From NCBI GenBank assembly GCA_942490985.1, contig CALNYW010000002.1, forward strand, positions 1 to 64,000: DNA of 64,000 nucleotides, read 5' to 3'. Both the position numbers and the translations under genes were made by a program. The notes beneath the pieces are model-generated. The model was not told where the DNA came from and did not search any database. It saw only the letters and a program-made list of their open reading frames with translations. How positions within the stretch are numbered: the stretch's first letter is position 1; each line of letters starts with the position of its first letter. This document shows positions 28,131-36,498 of the stretch, in pieces. The DNA is from Thiosocius sp942490985 (GTDB taxonomy: Bacteria > Pseudomonadota > Gammaproteobacteria > Chromatiales > Chromatiaceae).

Positions 28131-29252
28131 GGCCGTCTCCCGGAATCATGCTCGATATCGACCGCCTCGATCCGGGTGGCCTGTTGGCTCAAGAAATCGC
28201 GGGCGCTCTGGCAGGCGATGCGGGCGGCGCGGACTTCATTGGCGGCGCTTACCTGGTAGGTCCTGCAGGTCACCACGCCATCCGTGATCCAGCACACCTC
28301 CACGGCGTAACGGTTTCCTCGGGGGGTATGCAACGCACTTTGACGGTCAATCCCGTGGTCAAACGCGGCACGCTCGACACCACTGGGCTCGGGTTCCAGG
28401 CCCCAAAGGTAGAGGGTTTCGCTACGCATGACCGATGCCCTCCCGCGCCTGGATGGCGACGCCGGATTCGGCGACTCGATGTGTGGGAGCAGTTCGTTGA
28501 CCAGTGCCGTCATCACCTCCGCCGCGCTGGCTGTCGGCCCTCGGCGCTGCTTTTCGATGCGATGGACCGGCTGGCGGGCAGTCGCGGCCTCGCGGTAGGC
28601 AACGGTGGCCGGCACTACGGTGGAAAGGATCGAGATACCGCCACGCGATTCGCCAAACGTGGCCCGACGCAAGGTGTTGGCAACCTCGGCGGCGTCGATC
28701 GTGCGGTCCATCCGGTAGATCAGGCCATGCAGATGGCCGACGGGTGCGCCCAGGTGGCCCATCGGGCGCAGGCGCTCGAGCATACCCAGCGTGCCGCGCG
28801 CGAATTCGCGTGCGGACAGCACTTCAGGGGGGATCGGGGAGAGCAGCAGATCCGCAGCGAGCACGCCGGCGTCCTGCAACGGGCCGACCGCGCCCTGCGT
28901 ATCGATCAGAACGACGTCATAGTCCTTCAGGTCACGCAGGGCATAGCGCATGCGCACCCGGCCATCTGGGGTGTGCAGGATCCAGTTCTCGATGCTGCCC
29001 TCCGGGTCGTCCGAGACGACGATATCGAGACCGGGGATCCGCGTTCGGCTGATGGTGCCCTCGATGCTGCCGGTGGTGATGAGTTGATGCAGGCCGCCGT
29101 CGGCGTGCTGTGCCAACGGGTAATAGCTGCTCAGCGTCGGTTGGATATCGGCGTCGACCAGGAGATGGCCGCGTCGGCGAATCGGCAGGTTGGCGGTCAG
29201 CGGTCGTCTTCCCTACGCCGCCCTTGGTGGAACAGATCGTCAGGACTATCAA
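28127..29252 (-). pseudogene. parA: ParA-family ATPase of integrative element, one frameshift
   Basis: The deviant Walker A, TICSTKGGVGKTT, is read in the first frame. One extra base just after it (GACCGCTGACC for GACCCTGACC, about 29204) shifts to the frame giving LTAN, LLVDADIQPTLSSYYPLAQH, DYDVVLIDTQGAVGPLQDAG and the rest of the ATPase. After ParA the same frame continues into a ~100-residue extension rich in basic residues. A TTG at 29252 with GAGGAG just upstream is the best start; no ATG lies close to the domain. In PFGI-1/SPI-7-type elements ParA is encoded near the attachment end, and here it is the last element gene before the tRNA-Thr. Confidence 0.75.
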
Positions 29253-29399
29253 GGTCTTCTCCTCGGCAGCATTGCCGGGGAACGACCAGGGTCGCGGGTC
29301 AGGTGCGCGCATGTTCGACTCCAGCAATGTCTGTCAGTTGGTCACAACATCCACCGGCCGGGCCTTTGCTCCGCTGTGGAGGGGATCAGGCCGATGGTT

Positions 29400-29429
29400 T
29401 TGTCTGACTTACCTGCAAACTGCTAGAAT
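29400..29429 (+). promoter_or_regulatory. Promoter of tRNA-Thr
   Basis: TTGTCT (29400-29405) and TAGAAT (29424-29429) are 18 nt apart. They are followed by a GC-rich discriminator (CACGCGGG), as expected for stringently controlled tRNA promoters. The tRNA starts 41 bp after the -10. The box marks the latest point where the integrative-element sequence can end. Confidence 0.6.
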
Positions 29430-29470
29430 CACGCGGGCTTACGTAGCCCAAATCAGGCGCGTTTCGTCAC

Positions 29471-29546
29471 GCTGGCGTAGCTCAGTAGGTAGAGCAGCTG
29501 ATTTGTAATCAGCCGGTCGGGGGTTCGATTCCTCTCGCCAGCTCCA
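29471..29546 (+). tRNA. tRNA-Thr (anticodon TGT)
   Basis: 76 nt. Acceptor GCTGGCG pairs with CGCCAGC, the D arm reads AGCTCAGTAGGTAGAGC, and the anticodon loop TTTGTAA gives TGT. The T arm is GGGGGTTCGATTCCTCT and the CCA end is encoded (29544-29546). The integrative-element ParA end lies on its 5' side, not the 3' side where such elements normally integrate. Confidence 0.97.
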
Positions 29547-29713
29547 TTCACCCCTTCCCGTGTTATCGAATCACCGATAAACCGGATGCGGCACCATCGC
29601 GAGCCATTGTGTTTACCCTTTTTAATCCATGGGGTTAGCCTTAGTGCGATTTCAGACCATGACGTTATGGCACTGGACAGGTGCTCGAATATTGAAAATA
29701 GGAGTAGTTGAAG

Positions 29714-30013
29714 ATGAGCGTTGAAATTCCGGAGCGCGATGGCGACGGTTATTTACTGAGCATGGCGGATTGGACGCCGGAGATCGGTCGGGCAATGGCC
29801 GAGGCCGACGGTGTCGAGATCGACGACGTGAAATGGGACCAGATCCTCAAGGCGCGCGAGTACTACGAAGACGAGAACGTGGTGCCGCCGATCCGCAAGT
29901 TCGCGAAATACGTCGGTCAGGACCAAAAGCTGATCTTTAAGATGTGGAAGACCGGCCCGATGAAGCCGATCACCAAGTACGGTGGCCTGCCGAAACCGAC
30001 CGGGTGCGTTTAG
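29714..30013 (+). CDS. TusE/DsrC-family sulfur-relay protein (single C-terminal Cys)
   Basis: 99 residues. The fold signature is clear: GYLLSMADWTPEIGRAMAEA, then EYYEDENVVPPIRKFAKYVG, and the conserved end LPKPTGCV. The penultimate Cys is the sulfur-carrying residue. DsrC proteins of dissimilatory sulfur metabolism have a second Cys about ten residues earlier; here that stretch is PMKPITKYGG, without Cys. That makes a TusE-type role (sulfur relay to 2-thiouridine of tRNA) or a DsrC-like regulator more likely than a partner of dissimilatory sulfite reductase. ATG 29714 has GGAG 9 bases upstream; TTG 29708 is an alternative. No tusBCD or dsr genes are adjacent. Confidence 0.85.
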   Translation: MSVEIPERDGDGYLLSMADWTPEIGRAMAEADGVEIDDVKWDQILKAREYYEDENVVPPIRKFAKYVGQDQKLIFKMWKTGPMKPITKYGGLPKPTGCV

Positions 30014-30032
30014 CCTGCCGACATGAAGCACA

Positions 30033-30064
30033 AAAACCGGCCCTTCAGAGGCCGGTTTTTTTAT
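30033..30064. terminator. Bidirectional Rho-independent terminator
   Basis: AACCGGCC and GGCCGGTT form an 8-bp stem around CTTCAGA, with A-run before and eight T after. It terminates the tusE-like gene. In the other direction it overlaps the stop codon of the convergent hydrolase-OsmC gene. Confidence 0.9.
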
Positions 30065-31307
30065 CGTCGAATCCATCCAGCATGGTCTCGATATGCAGGT
30101 CACTCTCCAGCGTGCGATGCACCGGACACCGGTCGGCAATTTCCAGCAGACGCCGGCGTTGTTCCTCGGTCAAATCGCCTCGCAAGGTCACCACGCGACG
30201 AATTCGTTCGATTTTCCGCGGGGTGTTTTCACAGTCCGCACAGTCGTCGGCATGGACCCGGTCATGGCGAAGCGTGATGCTGACATCCTCGAGAGGCCAC
30301 TGTTTATGATTTGCATAAAGTCTTAGCGTCATCGAGGTGCAGGCACCGAGTGACATCAGCAACAGATCATAGGGTGATGGCCCCATGTCGCCACCGCCGG
30401 CGGAGATCGGTTCGTCTGCGTCGAGTTGATGGTTGGCGCTGTACAGCCCGCGCAGGAACTGCTTGTCGCGTTCTGTCACCAGTATCTCACCAGGCGCGAC
30501 GTCGGGTGCTGTGCCGCTGCTGCGTTCGAACGGTCTGTCGTTGATCGCAAGATAGCGGCTCGCCCAGGCGACGAGTGTCTCGGCGACATACGCCGCGTCT
30601 TCGCGGCGGGTCAACAGGTGGTCTGCTCTGTCGAGCGAGATAAAACTCTTGGGGTGCAATGCGGCCTGGTAGATCTTGGCCGCTTCGTTGATCGACACGA
30701 TTTCATCGAGCGGCGAATGAAACACCAGCAATGGCCGTTTGAGGTCACGCAGGTGATCTGCATCGGCGTATTGGTCGAGATCGTCGAGAAACTGCTGGCG
30801 GATACAAAAAGCCCGCCCGCCGATCTGCACCTGCGTCTCGCCTTCCTCCGCCAGCGTGTCGCGCGCGCCGGCAAACAGATGGGTGACGTGGCTGGCGGTC
30901 GCCGGCGAACCGATGGTGACCACGGCTTCGACCGACGCAAGTTGCGGCGCCGCGGCCAACACTGCGGCACCGCCGAGACTGTGCCCGACCAGCAGCGAGG
31001 GGGCCTGGTAGTCGCGTCCCAGTGCTTCGGCGGCGGCTAACAGATCCTGCACGTTCGAGGTGAAGTTGCTGTTGGCGAAGTCGCCGTCGCTATTGCCGAG
31101 TCCGGTGAAGTCGAAACGCAGCACCGCGATCCCGCGGTTGGCGAGGGCGCGGCTGATTCGTGACGCCGCGGCAATATCTTTGCCGCAGGTGAAACAGTGA
31201 GCGAACAGCGCATAACGCGCGATCGATACGCTGTTTGAGGGTGTTTCTAATAAGCCGTTGAGCGTTTCCCCCTCGGCATTGGGAAAAGAGACTTTGACTC
31301 GCCCCAT
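30045..31307 (-). CDS. Bifunctional alpha/beta hydrolase-OsmC family protein
   Basis: 420 residues in two domains. Residues 1-250 are an alpha/beta hydrolase: VGHSLGGAAVLAAAP holds the nucleophilic Ser, VFHSPLDEIVS the acid and DRADHLLTRRED the His. Residues 270-420 are an OsmC/Ohr domain with two cysteines, GACTSMTLRLYANHK and DRCPVHRTLESDL, as in thiol peroxidases that remove organic hydroperoxides. This fusion is common in proteobacteria; the substrate of the hydrolase half is unknown. ATG 31307 follows GGAG. It is convergent with the tusE-like gene and shares its terminator. Confidence 0.9.
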   Translation of the reverse strand: MGRVKVSFPNAEGETLNGLLETPSNSVSIARYALFAHCFTCGKDIAAASRISRALANRGIAVLRFDFTGLGNSDGDFANSNFTSNVQDLLAAAEALGRDYQAPSLLVGHSLGGAAVLAAAPQLASVEAVVTIGSPATASHVTHLFAGARDTLAEEGETQVQIGGRAFCIRQQFLDDLDQYADADHLRDLKRPLLVFHSPLDEIVSINEAAKIYQAALHPKSFISLDRADHLLTRREDAAYVAETLVAWASRYLAINDRPFERSSGTAPDVAPGEILVTERDKQFLRGLYSANHQLDADEPISAGGGDMGPSPYDLLLMSLGACTSMTLRLYANHKQWPLEDVSITLRHDRVHADDCADCENTPRKIERIRRVVTLRGDLTEEQRRRLLEIADRCPVHRTLESDLHIETMLDGFDDKKTGL

Positions 31308-32027
31308 GGCGCACTGCTCTCCAATTTCGATGTGCCGCAGATGCTGACAGGAGCAGCGCCGAAACGCTAATCGTTCATCCTTACGGTTTGCACAAAAACG
31401 GCTTGCAGGTAGTCGCCTGAGGCGATAAGCGATCAGGGCCGCGGGCAGTGTGGCAGGGGGGTTGGGTGCCACTGGCACACTGCCTATCGAGCAGAATCAA
31501 AATGCTGCTTGGTCTGGGGCGTGCCCGGGAGATCGTCCAGCACGGCGTAGCGGACCATGTCTAGTCACTCGGCAAGATCGGACCACGGCTGCCGGAGCGA
31601 CTCGCGTGGGTGTGATTATTGGGGCAGCCGGATATTAAGTAATGCAGCGAATCCGCCGATAGCTGCTGCATAACGCTCGTGCCAACGGTCGCGCATCGAA
31701 TTGACTGGACCAACCGTGCCCTGGCGCCAACGTAAAGACACATCGGGTTTCGGGGCCGTGGGGATTGTCGTCCTGACTGTTGCAGCACTGGTGTCAGGTA
31801 ACGCAGCCATTGTCCGGATCTGGCCTGGCGTTGCGGCCGTTGTTTGGCTGGGTCACGGCGAGACTTGCTCTGCCGGGTGTGGTTGAGGAAGCCGCTGCCC
31901 GTGCGGCTGTTTGGCCGCCGAACGCCGGGATGTTGGGCAAGCATCGATGTCCGACACCGGGGACAAATTGTTTTAGTGAAGCCTGGGCATGCGGTTCGAC
32001 CCGCGATCAGGCCCAGTGGAGAAAACC
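31308..32027. other. Intergenic region, nothing recognised
   Basis: No gene with family support. A minus-strand reading ending near 31616 (GTVGPVNSMRDRWHERYAAA and onward) is protein-like but short and unassigned. A phrase CCGACACCGGGGACAAATTG at 31953-31972 resembles sequences often found next to REP/transposase remnants. A promoter for the STAS gene is expected but none stands out. Confidence 0.3.
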
Positions 32028-32333
32028 ATGCCAGTAAGTGCCAATGAATCTGACGATGGCAAGACCGTCACCCTGCATGTCGATGGACGATTTGATTTCG
32101 CCTCGCACCAGAGCTTTATCGAGGCCTACAAGGCCTATGAACCGGGTGCGAGGCAATTCGTCGTCGATTTCAGAAATACCGAGTATCTCGACAGTTCTGC
32201 GCTGGGCATGTTGTTGCAGTTGCGAGAACACAATGTCGGTGACGCGCAGGTCCAGTTGATCAATGGTAGCGATACGGTTTTTGAAATCTTGCGGATTGCC
32301 AATTTCGACAAACTCTTCAAGCTGAGCGCATAA
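32028..32333 (+). CDS. STAS-domain protein (anti-sigma-factor-antagonist type)
   Basis: 101 residues, a single STAS domain. It contains VVDFRNTEYLDSSALGMLLQ, where the Ser of DSSALG is the conserved phosphorylation site of SpoIIAA/RsbV-like proteins. Such proteins switch partner binding when a kinase phosphorylates them. No kinase, phosphatase or sigma factor is adjacent, so it may act with distant partners. The ATG at 32028 has GGAG 6-9 bases upstream. The mannose-1-P guanylyltransferase follows 109 bp later on the same strand. Confidence 0.85.
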   Translation: MPVSANESDDGKTVTLHVDGRFDFASHQSFIEAYKAYEPGARQFVVDFRNTEYLDSSALGMLLQLREHNVGDAQVQLINGSDTVFEILRIANFDKLFKLSA

Positions 32334-32442
32334 CGGATCGCTTGATGAGGCAGCGATTTTTTGCTTGTTGTCGCGTCTTCGTTGACCCCAGACACGCGTG
32401 GCTGCTGTAATCCCCGCCAATCGATTTTTACCGAGTTCAACT

Positions 32443-33885
32443 ATGATCACCCTCCAGCCCGTCATCCTGTCAGGCGGCTCCGGTACGCGGCTCTGGCCGC
32501 TCTCACGACGGGCCTTCCCCAAACAGTTTTTGGCACTCGTCGATGAGGCAACCCTGTTGCAGTCGACGGCTGCACGGCTCGACAGCTTGACCGACGGCAC
32601 CGATGTCGCGGCGCCAATCATCGTTTGTAACGAGGCACACCGGTTTTTGGTCGCAGAACAACTGCGTGCCAGTGGTCATGCCGCGGCCAATATCCTGCTT
32701 GAACCGACCGGTCGCAATACGGCGCCGGCGCTGACGTTGGCGGCGCTCGACTGCCTCGACGATGACCCGGTCATGATTGTGATGCCCGCAGATCATGTCG
32801 TGCGCGACGGTAATGCGTTTGCCAGGGCGGTATCTGCCGGGCTGGAACATGCGGTTGCCGGTAAGGTCGTCACGTTTGGGATCGTGCCCGATTCACCGCA
32901 CACCGGGTTTGGCTACATTCGTGCCGGTGCAGCCGTTGCGGCGCAGGCTTACGCGCTGGATGGGTTTGTCGAAAAGCCTGATCGGGCAACCGCCGAAACC
33001 TATCTGGCGGGTGGCGATTATTTCTGGAACAGCGGTATTTTTCTGCTGCGCGCGACCCGCTGGATGGCCCTGATCGAGCGGTTCAACCCGGCGATGGCGG
33101 CCGCGGTCCGTGATGCCTATACCAAGGGGCAGCGCGACCTGGATTTCTACCGTGTCGATGCCGACGCGTTTGCCGCCTCACCGGCTGATTCGATTGACTA
33201 CGCGGTGATGGAGCCGCTGTCGGCCGAGGCGGGCGAGTGCCTGGTCGTGCCCCTGGATGCGGGCTGGTCGGATATCGGCGCCTGGTCGGCGTTATGGGAC
33301 GTTTCGCCGCGAGACGAGCAGGGCAATGCCTGCCATGGCGACGTCATGGCGTTCGATGCGCACGACAATCTGCTGCATTCCCAGCACCGCATTGTCGCGG
33401 CGGTTGGGGTCAGGGACCTTATTATTGTCGAGACCTCCGACGCCGTGCTGGTCGCGCACAAAGACCACACCCAGGACGTCAAGCGGATTACCGAGCACCT
33501 CGACGCGGAAGGCCGTAACGAAAGTGAATTTCATCGCTGTGTGCATCGGCCCTGGGGGACCTTCGAGGGCGTCGATCAAGGTGGGCGTTTCCAGGTAAAG
33601 CGCCTCAGCGTCAAACCCGGTGCAACACTGTCGCTGCAGATGCATCACCATCGGGCAGAGCACTGGATCGTGGTCAGTGGGACCGCCCGGGTAACCTGCG
33701 ACGACAAGCAATTCCTGCTCGCCGAGAACGAATCCACCTATATCCCGATCGGTGCCCAGCATCGGTTGGAGAATCCAGGTTCGATACCGCTCGAGATCAT
33801 CGAGGTCCAGTCGGGTTCCTACCTTGGCGAAGACGACATCGTCCGCTTTGAAGACCAGTACAATCGCGCCGGCAAGACTGACTGA
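32443..33885 (+). CDS. Mannose-1-phosphate guanylyltransferase / mannose-6-phosphate isomerase
   Basis: 480 residues, the length of AlgA/ManC/CpsB. The nucleotidyltransferase half has VILSGGSGTRLWPLSRRAFP at residues 6-25, then MPADHVVRDG and VEKPDRATAE. The C-terminal cupin half carries the isomerase signature HRPWGTFEGVDQGGRFQVKR and metal-binding QMHHHRAEHWIVVSGTA. It makes GDP-mannose from mannose-6-P via mannose-1-P for exopolysaccharide or O-antigen. No polysaccharide operon surrounds it, so which polymer it feeds is unknown. Start ATG 32443 is directly before the nucleotidyltransferase motif. Confidence 0.92.
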   Translation: MITLQPVILSGGSGTRLWPLSRRAFPKQFLALVDEATLLQSTAARLDSLTDGTDVAAPIIVCNEAHRFLVAEQLRASGHAAANILLEPTGRNTAPALTLAALDCLDDDPVMIVMPADHVVRDGNAFARAVSAGLEHAVAGKVVTFGIVPDSPHTGFGYIRAGAAVAAQAYALDGFVEKPDRATAETYLAGGDYFWNSGIFLLRATRWMALIERFNPAMAAAVRDAYTKGQRDLDFYRVDADAFAASPADSIDYAVMEPLSAEAGECLVVPLDAGWSDIGAWSALWDVSPRDEQGNACHGDVMAFDAHDNLLHSQHRIVAAVGVRDLIIVETSDAVLVAHKDHTQDVKRITEHLDAEGRNESEFHRCVHRPWGTFEGVDQGGRFQVKRLSVKPGATLSLQMHHHRAEHWIVVSGTARVTCDDKQFLLAENESTYIPIGAQHRLENPGSIPLEIIEVQSGSYLGEDDIVRFEDQYNRAGKTD

Positions 33886-33963
33886 TACCGCGTATTTCTC
33901 TGTCCCGGTCTTTCCGTTATCCTTGCCGGCCTTTGATTGCCGGGTCGCCAGCGGAGCGCGGAC

Positions 33964-35055
33964 ATGGGTTTTAAGTGTGGAATCGTCGGATTGCCAAATG
34001 TGGGGAAGTCGACCCTGTTCAATGCGCTGACCCAAGCGACCATTGCGGCCGAAAACTACCCGTTCTGCACGATCGACCCGAACGTCGGTGTGGTGCCGTT
34101 GCCGGATCAACGTCTCGACGTACTGGCGTCAATCGTCAAGCCGCAAAATGTGATTCCGACGACGATGCAGTTCGTCGACATCGCAGGATTGGTCGCCGGT
34201 GCCTCGAAGGGCGAGGGCCTCGGCAACAAGTTTCTTGCCAACATTCGCGAGACCGACGCCATCGCGCAGGTGGTGCGTTGCTTCGAAAACGATGACATCG
34301 TCCATGTGTCCGGCAAGGTCGACCCGTTGGCGGATGTCGAGGTGATCAATACCGAGCTGGCGCTGGCCGACCTCGAGTCGGTCGAGAAGGCGCTGCAGAA
34401 GGCCGAAAAGCTGGTCAAGACCGGTGATAAAAAGGCGCTCGCCCGGCGTGACCTGTTGGTCCGGGCGCGTGACCAGCTCGACACCGCTGCACCGATTCGA
34501 GCAATGGCATTGACCGATGACGAGCGCCTGGAACTGCGCGATCTGCAGCTACTCACCGCGAAGCGCACGCTCTATATCGCAAACGTGAATGACGACGGCT
34601 TCGTCGATAATCCCTATCTGGACGCGGTTCGGCAACACGCCGAGGCGGAAGGGGCGGAGGTTGTGGCGGTGTGCGCGGCCATTGAGGCCGAGCTGGCCGA
34701 ACTCGAAGATGCGGAAAAAGTCGAGTTTCTCGCGGAGATGGGGCTCGACGAGCCGGGGCTGGACCGTGTCGTGCGGGCCGGCTATCAGCTGCTGCACCTG
34801 CAGACTTACTTCACCGCCGGTGAAAAAGAAGTGCGTGCCTGGACCGTGCCGGTTGGTGCGACGGCGCCGCAGGCCGCCGGGGTCATCCATACCGACTTCG
34901 AGCGCGGTTTTATCCGCGCTGAAGTCATCGCCTATGATGATTTTGTCGCCGGCAAAGGGGAGCAGGGTGCCAAGGAGGCGGGAAAATTGCGTCTGGAGGG
35001 CAAGGAATACATCGTGCAGGATGGCGATGTTGTCCATTTCCGGTTCAACGTCTGA
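33964..35055 (+). CDS. ychF: Ribosome-binding ATPase/GTPase YchF
   Basis: 363 residues, the standard length. The G1 motif GLPNVGKST is at residues 9-17, G3 is DIAGLVAGASKGEGLGNKFL, and the NXXE motif (NVND) replaces NKXD, which in this family gives ATP over GTP preference. The C-terminal TGS-like domain includes YFTAGEKEVRAWTV and the conserved end GDVVHFRFNV. YchF binds ribosomes and affects the oxidative-stress response. ATG 33964 matches the family start. A tRNA-Met gene with its own promoter follows 66 bp later. Confidence 0.95.
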   Translation: MGFKCGIVGLPNVGKSTLFNALTQATIAAENYPFCTIDPNVGVVPLPDQRLDVLASIVKPQNVIPTTMQFVDIAGLVAGASKGEGLGNKFLANIRETDAIAQVVRCFENDDIVHVSGKVDPLADVEVINTELALADLESVEKALQKAEKLVKTGDKKALARRDLLVRARDQLDTAAPIRAMALTDDERLELRDLQLLTAKRTLYIANVNDDGFVDNPYLDAVRQHAEAEGAEVVAVCAAIEAELAELEDAEKVEFLAEMGLDEPGLDRVVRAGYQLLHLQTYFTAGEKEVRAWTVPVGATAPQAAGVIHTDFERGFIRAEVIAYDDFVAGKGEQGAKEAGKLRLEGKEYIVQDGDVVHFRFNV

Positions 35056-35077
35056 CGCATCCCCAGCGCAGGCTGAA

Positions 35078-35107
35078 TTGACAGGTTTGGGTGGCCAGCC
35101 TTATAGT
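35078..35107 (+). promoter_or_regulatory. Promoter of tRNA-Met
   Basis: TTGACA (35078-35083) and TATAGT (35102-35107) with an 18-nt spacer, followed by the GC-rich discriminator CTCGCGCC. The tRNA begins 15 bp after the -10. Confidence 0.75.
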
Positions 35108-35121
35108 CTCGCGCCTAATTT

Positions 35122-35198
35122 GGCAAGGTAGCTCAGCTGGTTAGAGCACCGCACTCATAATGCGGGGGTCGGCAGTTCAAGTCTGCCCCTTGCTACCA
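35122..35198 (+). tRNA. tRNA-Met (anticodon CAT)
   Basis: 77 nt. Acceptor GGCAAGG pairs with CCTTGCT (first pair G-U), the anticodon loop CTCATAA gives CAT, the T arm is GCAGTTCAAGTCTGC, and CCA is encoded at 35196-35198. The acceptor is fully paired, so it is not initiator. A lysidine-modified tRNA-Ile2, which also has CAT, cannot be excluded by eye. Confidence 0.95.
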
Positions 35199-35208
35199 TC
35201 TCGCAAGG

Positions 35209-35237
35209 CCGACGCTCCAACGAGCGTCGGTTTTTTT
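35209..35237 (+). terminator. Terminator after tRNA-Met
   Basis: CCGACGCTC and GAGCGTCGG form a 9-bp stem with a CAAC loop followed by seven T. Confidence 0.92.
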
Positions 35238-35256
35238 CTACCCGATGCTGGGATTG

Positions 35257-35303
35257 GGAAGTTTGCGGGTCCAGCGACAGCAACCCGCGTTGAAACTTTT
35301 TTT
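35257..35303 (+). terminator. Second terminator-like hairpin
   Basis: AAGTTT (259-264) plus GCGGGT (265-270) pair with ACCCGC (283-288) and AAACTT (293-298) around a 12-nt loop and a 4-nt bulge, followed by T to 35303. It lies only 8 bp before the structured element at 35311. Confidence 0.6.
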
Positions 35304-35310
35304 GATTTCT

Positions 35311-35418
35311 GCCGGTCTCACTAAACACGGGGCTGACGCCCCGTAACGAACGTCATGTTCGTTGAGACTCCCCTTGGTGATTGACCGGCACCCCCTAACG
35401 GGGTGCCGGGTTTTTTTT
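35311..35418 (+). ncRNA. Structured RNA with competing terminator and antiterminator (riboswitch-like)
   Basis: Hairpin A is ACGGGGC/GCCCCGT (35327-35344, loop TGAC). Hairpin B is AACGAAC/GTTCGTT (35345-35363, loop GTCAT). The two loops are complementary (TGAC with GTCA) and could kiss. A closing stem GGTCTCA/TGAGACT (35314-35320 with 35363-35369) makes a three-way junction. The outer pairing GCCGGTC (35311-35317) with GACCGGC (35383-35389) excludes the terminator stem CCGGCACCCC/GGGGTGCCGG (35385-35409), which is followed by eight T. This is attenuator architecture upstream of amtB. It matches no riboswitch class I can recall. Alternatives are a standalone sRNA with terminator or a palindromic repeat. 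Confidence 0.5.
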
Positions 35419-35528
35419 GCCAAAATACAAGCTGAATCAGTCGCTTAACTCCTGATAAACTCGGTCGTTCGGCGCGCTGCGCGGGCCCTGGTTGGTATAA
35501 AAAAGCGATATTCGACAAGGGGATACCG

Positions 35529-36498
35529 ATGAAAAAGACCTCCGCGCCGCGGCTTGTGGGCGCCCTGCTACTGCTTGCGAGCTTTCCGGGTTTGGCCGCG
35601 TCAGAATCGATCAGCGGGCCGAACACCGCATGGATCCTGACCTCTACCGCACTCGTGCTATGCATGACACTACCCGGGCCTGGCGTTGTTTTACGGTGGT
35701 CTGGTCCGCAGCAAAAACGTCCTGTCGGTGCTCATGCAGTGTTTTGCAATCGCCGGCATCGTGTCGATCCTCTGGATGGTCGCCGGGTATTCGTTGGCGT
35801 TCGCCGGTGGCAACGCCTGGATAGGCAGTCTCGATAAGGTCTTCATGGCGGGGGTCAGCCGAGACTCGCTCGTGGGCGATATCCCCGAGTCACTGTTCAT
35901 GCTGTCCCAGATGACCTTTGCGATCATCACCCCGGCGCTGATCGTCGGTGGTTTCGCCGAACGCATGAAATTCTCCGCGATGTTGCTGTTCAGCGCCCTT
36001 TGGCTGTTGCTTGTCTATGTGCCGACAACGCACTGGGTGTGGGGCGGTGGCTGGCTTGGCGCAATGGGTCTTTACGACTTCGCCGGCGGCACCGTTGTAC
36101 ACATAACCGCCGGGGTTGCAGCCTTGGTGGCAGCGCTGGTCCTCGGGCCGCGCCGCGGCTTTCCGCAGACCGCGATGCCGCCTCACAATATGACGATGAC
36201 CGTGATGGGCGCGGGTATGCTCTGGGTCGGCTGGTTTGGGTTCAACGGCGGCAGTGCGCTGGCCGCCAACGGCGATGCGGCCATGGCGATGCTGGTCACG
36301 CATATCTCGGCGGCGGCCGGCGCGATGCTGTGGATGACCATGGAGTGGATCAAATTTGACAAGCCAAGCGCGCTGGGTGCGGTCACGGGCATGGTGGCGG
36401 GTTTGGGCACCAGCACGCCGGCATCCGGTTTCGTCGGCCCTGCCGGGGCATTACTGATCGGCGTCTCGGCGGGAATCATATGTTTTAGCGCCACGCTG
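35529..36498 (+). pseudogene. amtB: Ammonium transporter AmtB, frameshifted and truncated
   Basis: It begins with a signal-like MKKTSAPRLVGALLLLASFP, then AWILTSTALVLCMTLPG. An extra C near 35680 (GGGCCTGG where GGGCTGG is expected) shifts the frame. The second frame continues with ALFYGGLVRSKNVLSVLMQC, THWVWGGGWLGAMGLYDFAG, GGTVVHITAGVAALVAALVL (with a pore-His region) and FNGGSALAANGDAAMAMLVT. Similarity stops at about 36498 after GALLIGVSAGIICF, so roughly the last 100 residues and three helices are lost, replaced by a palindromic repeat. No glnK precedes it, although glnK-amtB is the usual pair. A functional ammonium channel is not possible from this copy. Confidence 0.85.

Noticed and set aside
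29147..29260. A possible ATG start for ParA upstream (about 29312)
   Set aside because: The extra residues (MRAPDPRPWSFPGNAAEEK) do not resemble ParA N-termini, and TTG 29252 has GAGGAG just upstream.
35480..35530. Sigma-54 promoter for amtB
   Set aside because: CTGGTTGGTATAAAAAAGC lacks the GG-N10-GC spacing of TGGCAC-N5-TTGC.
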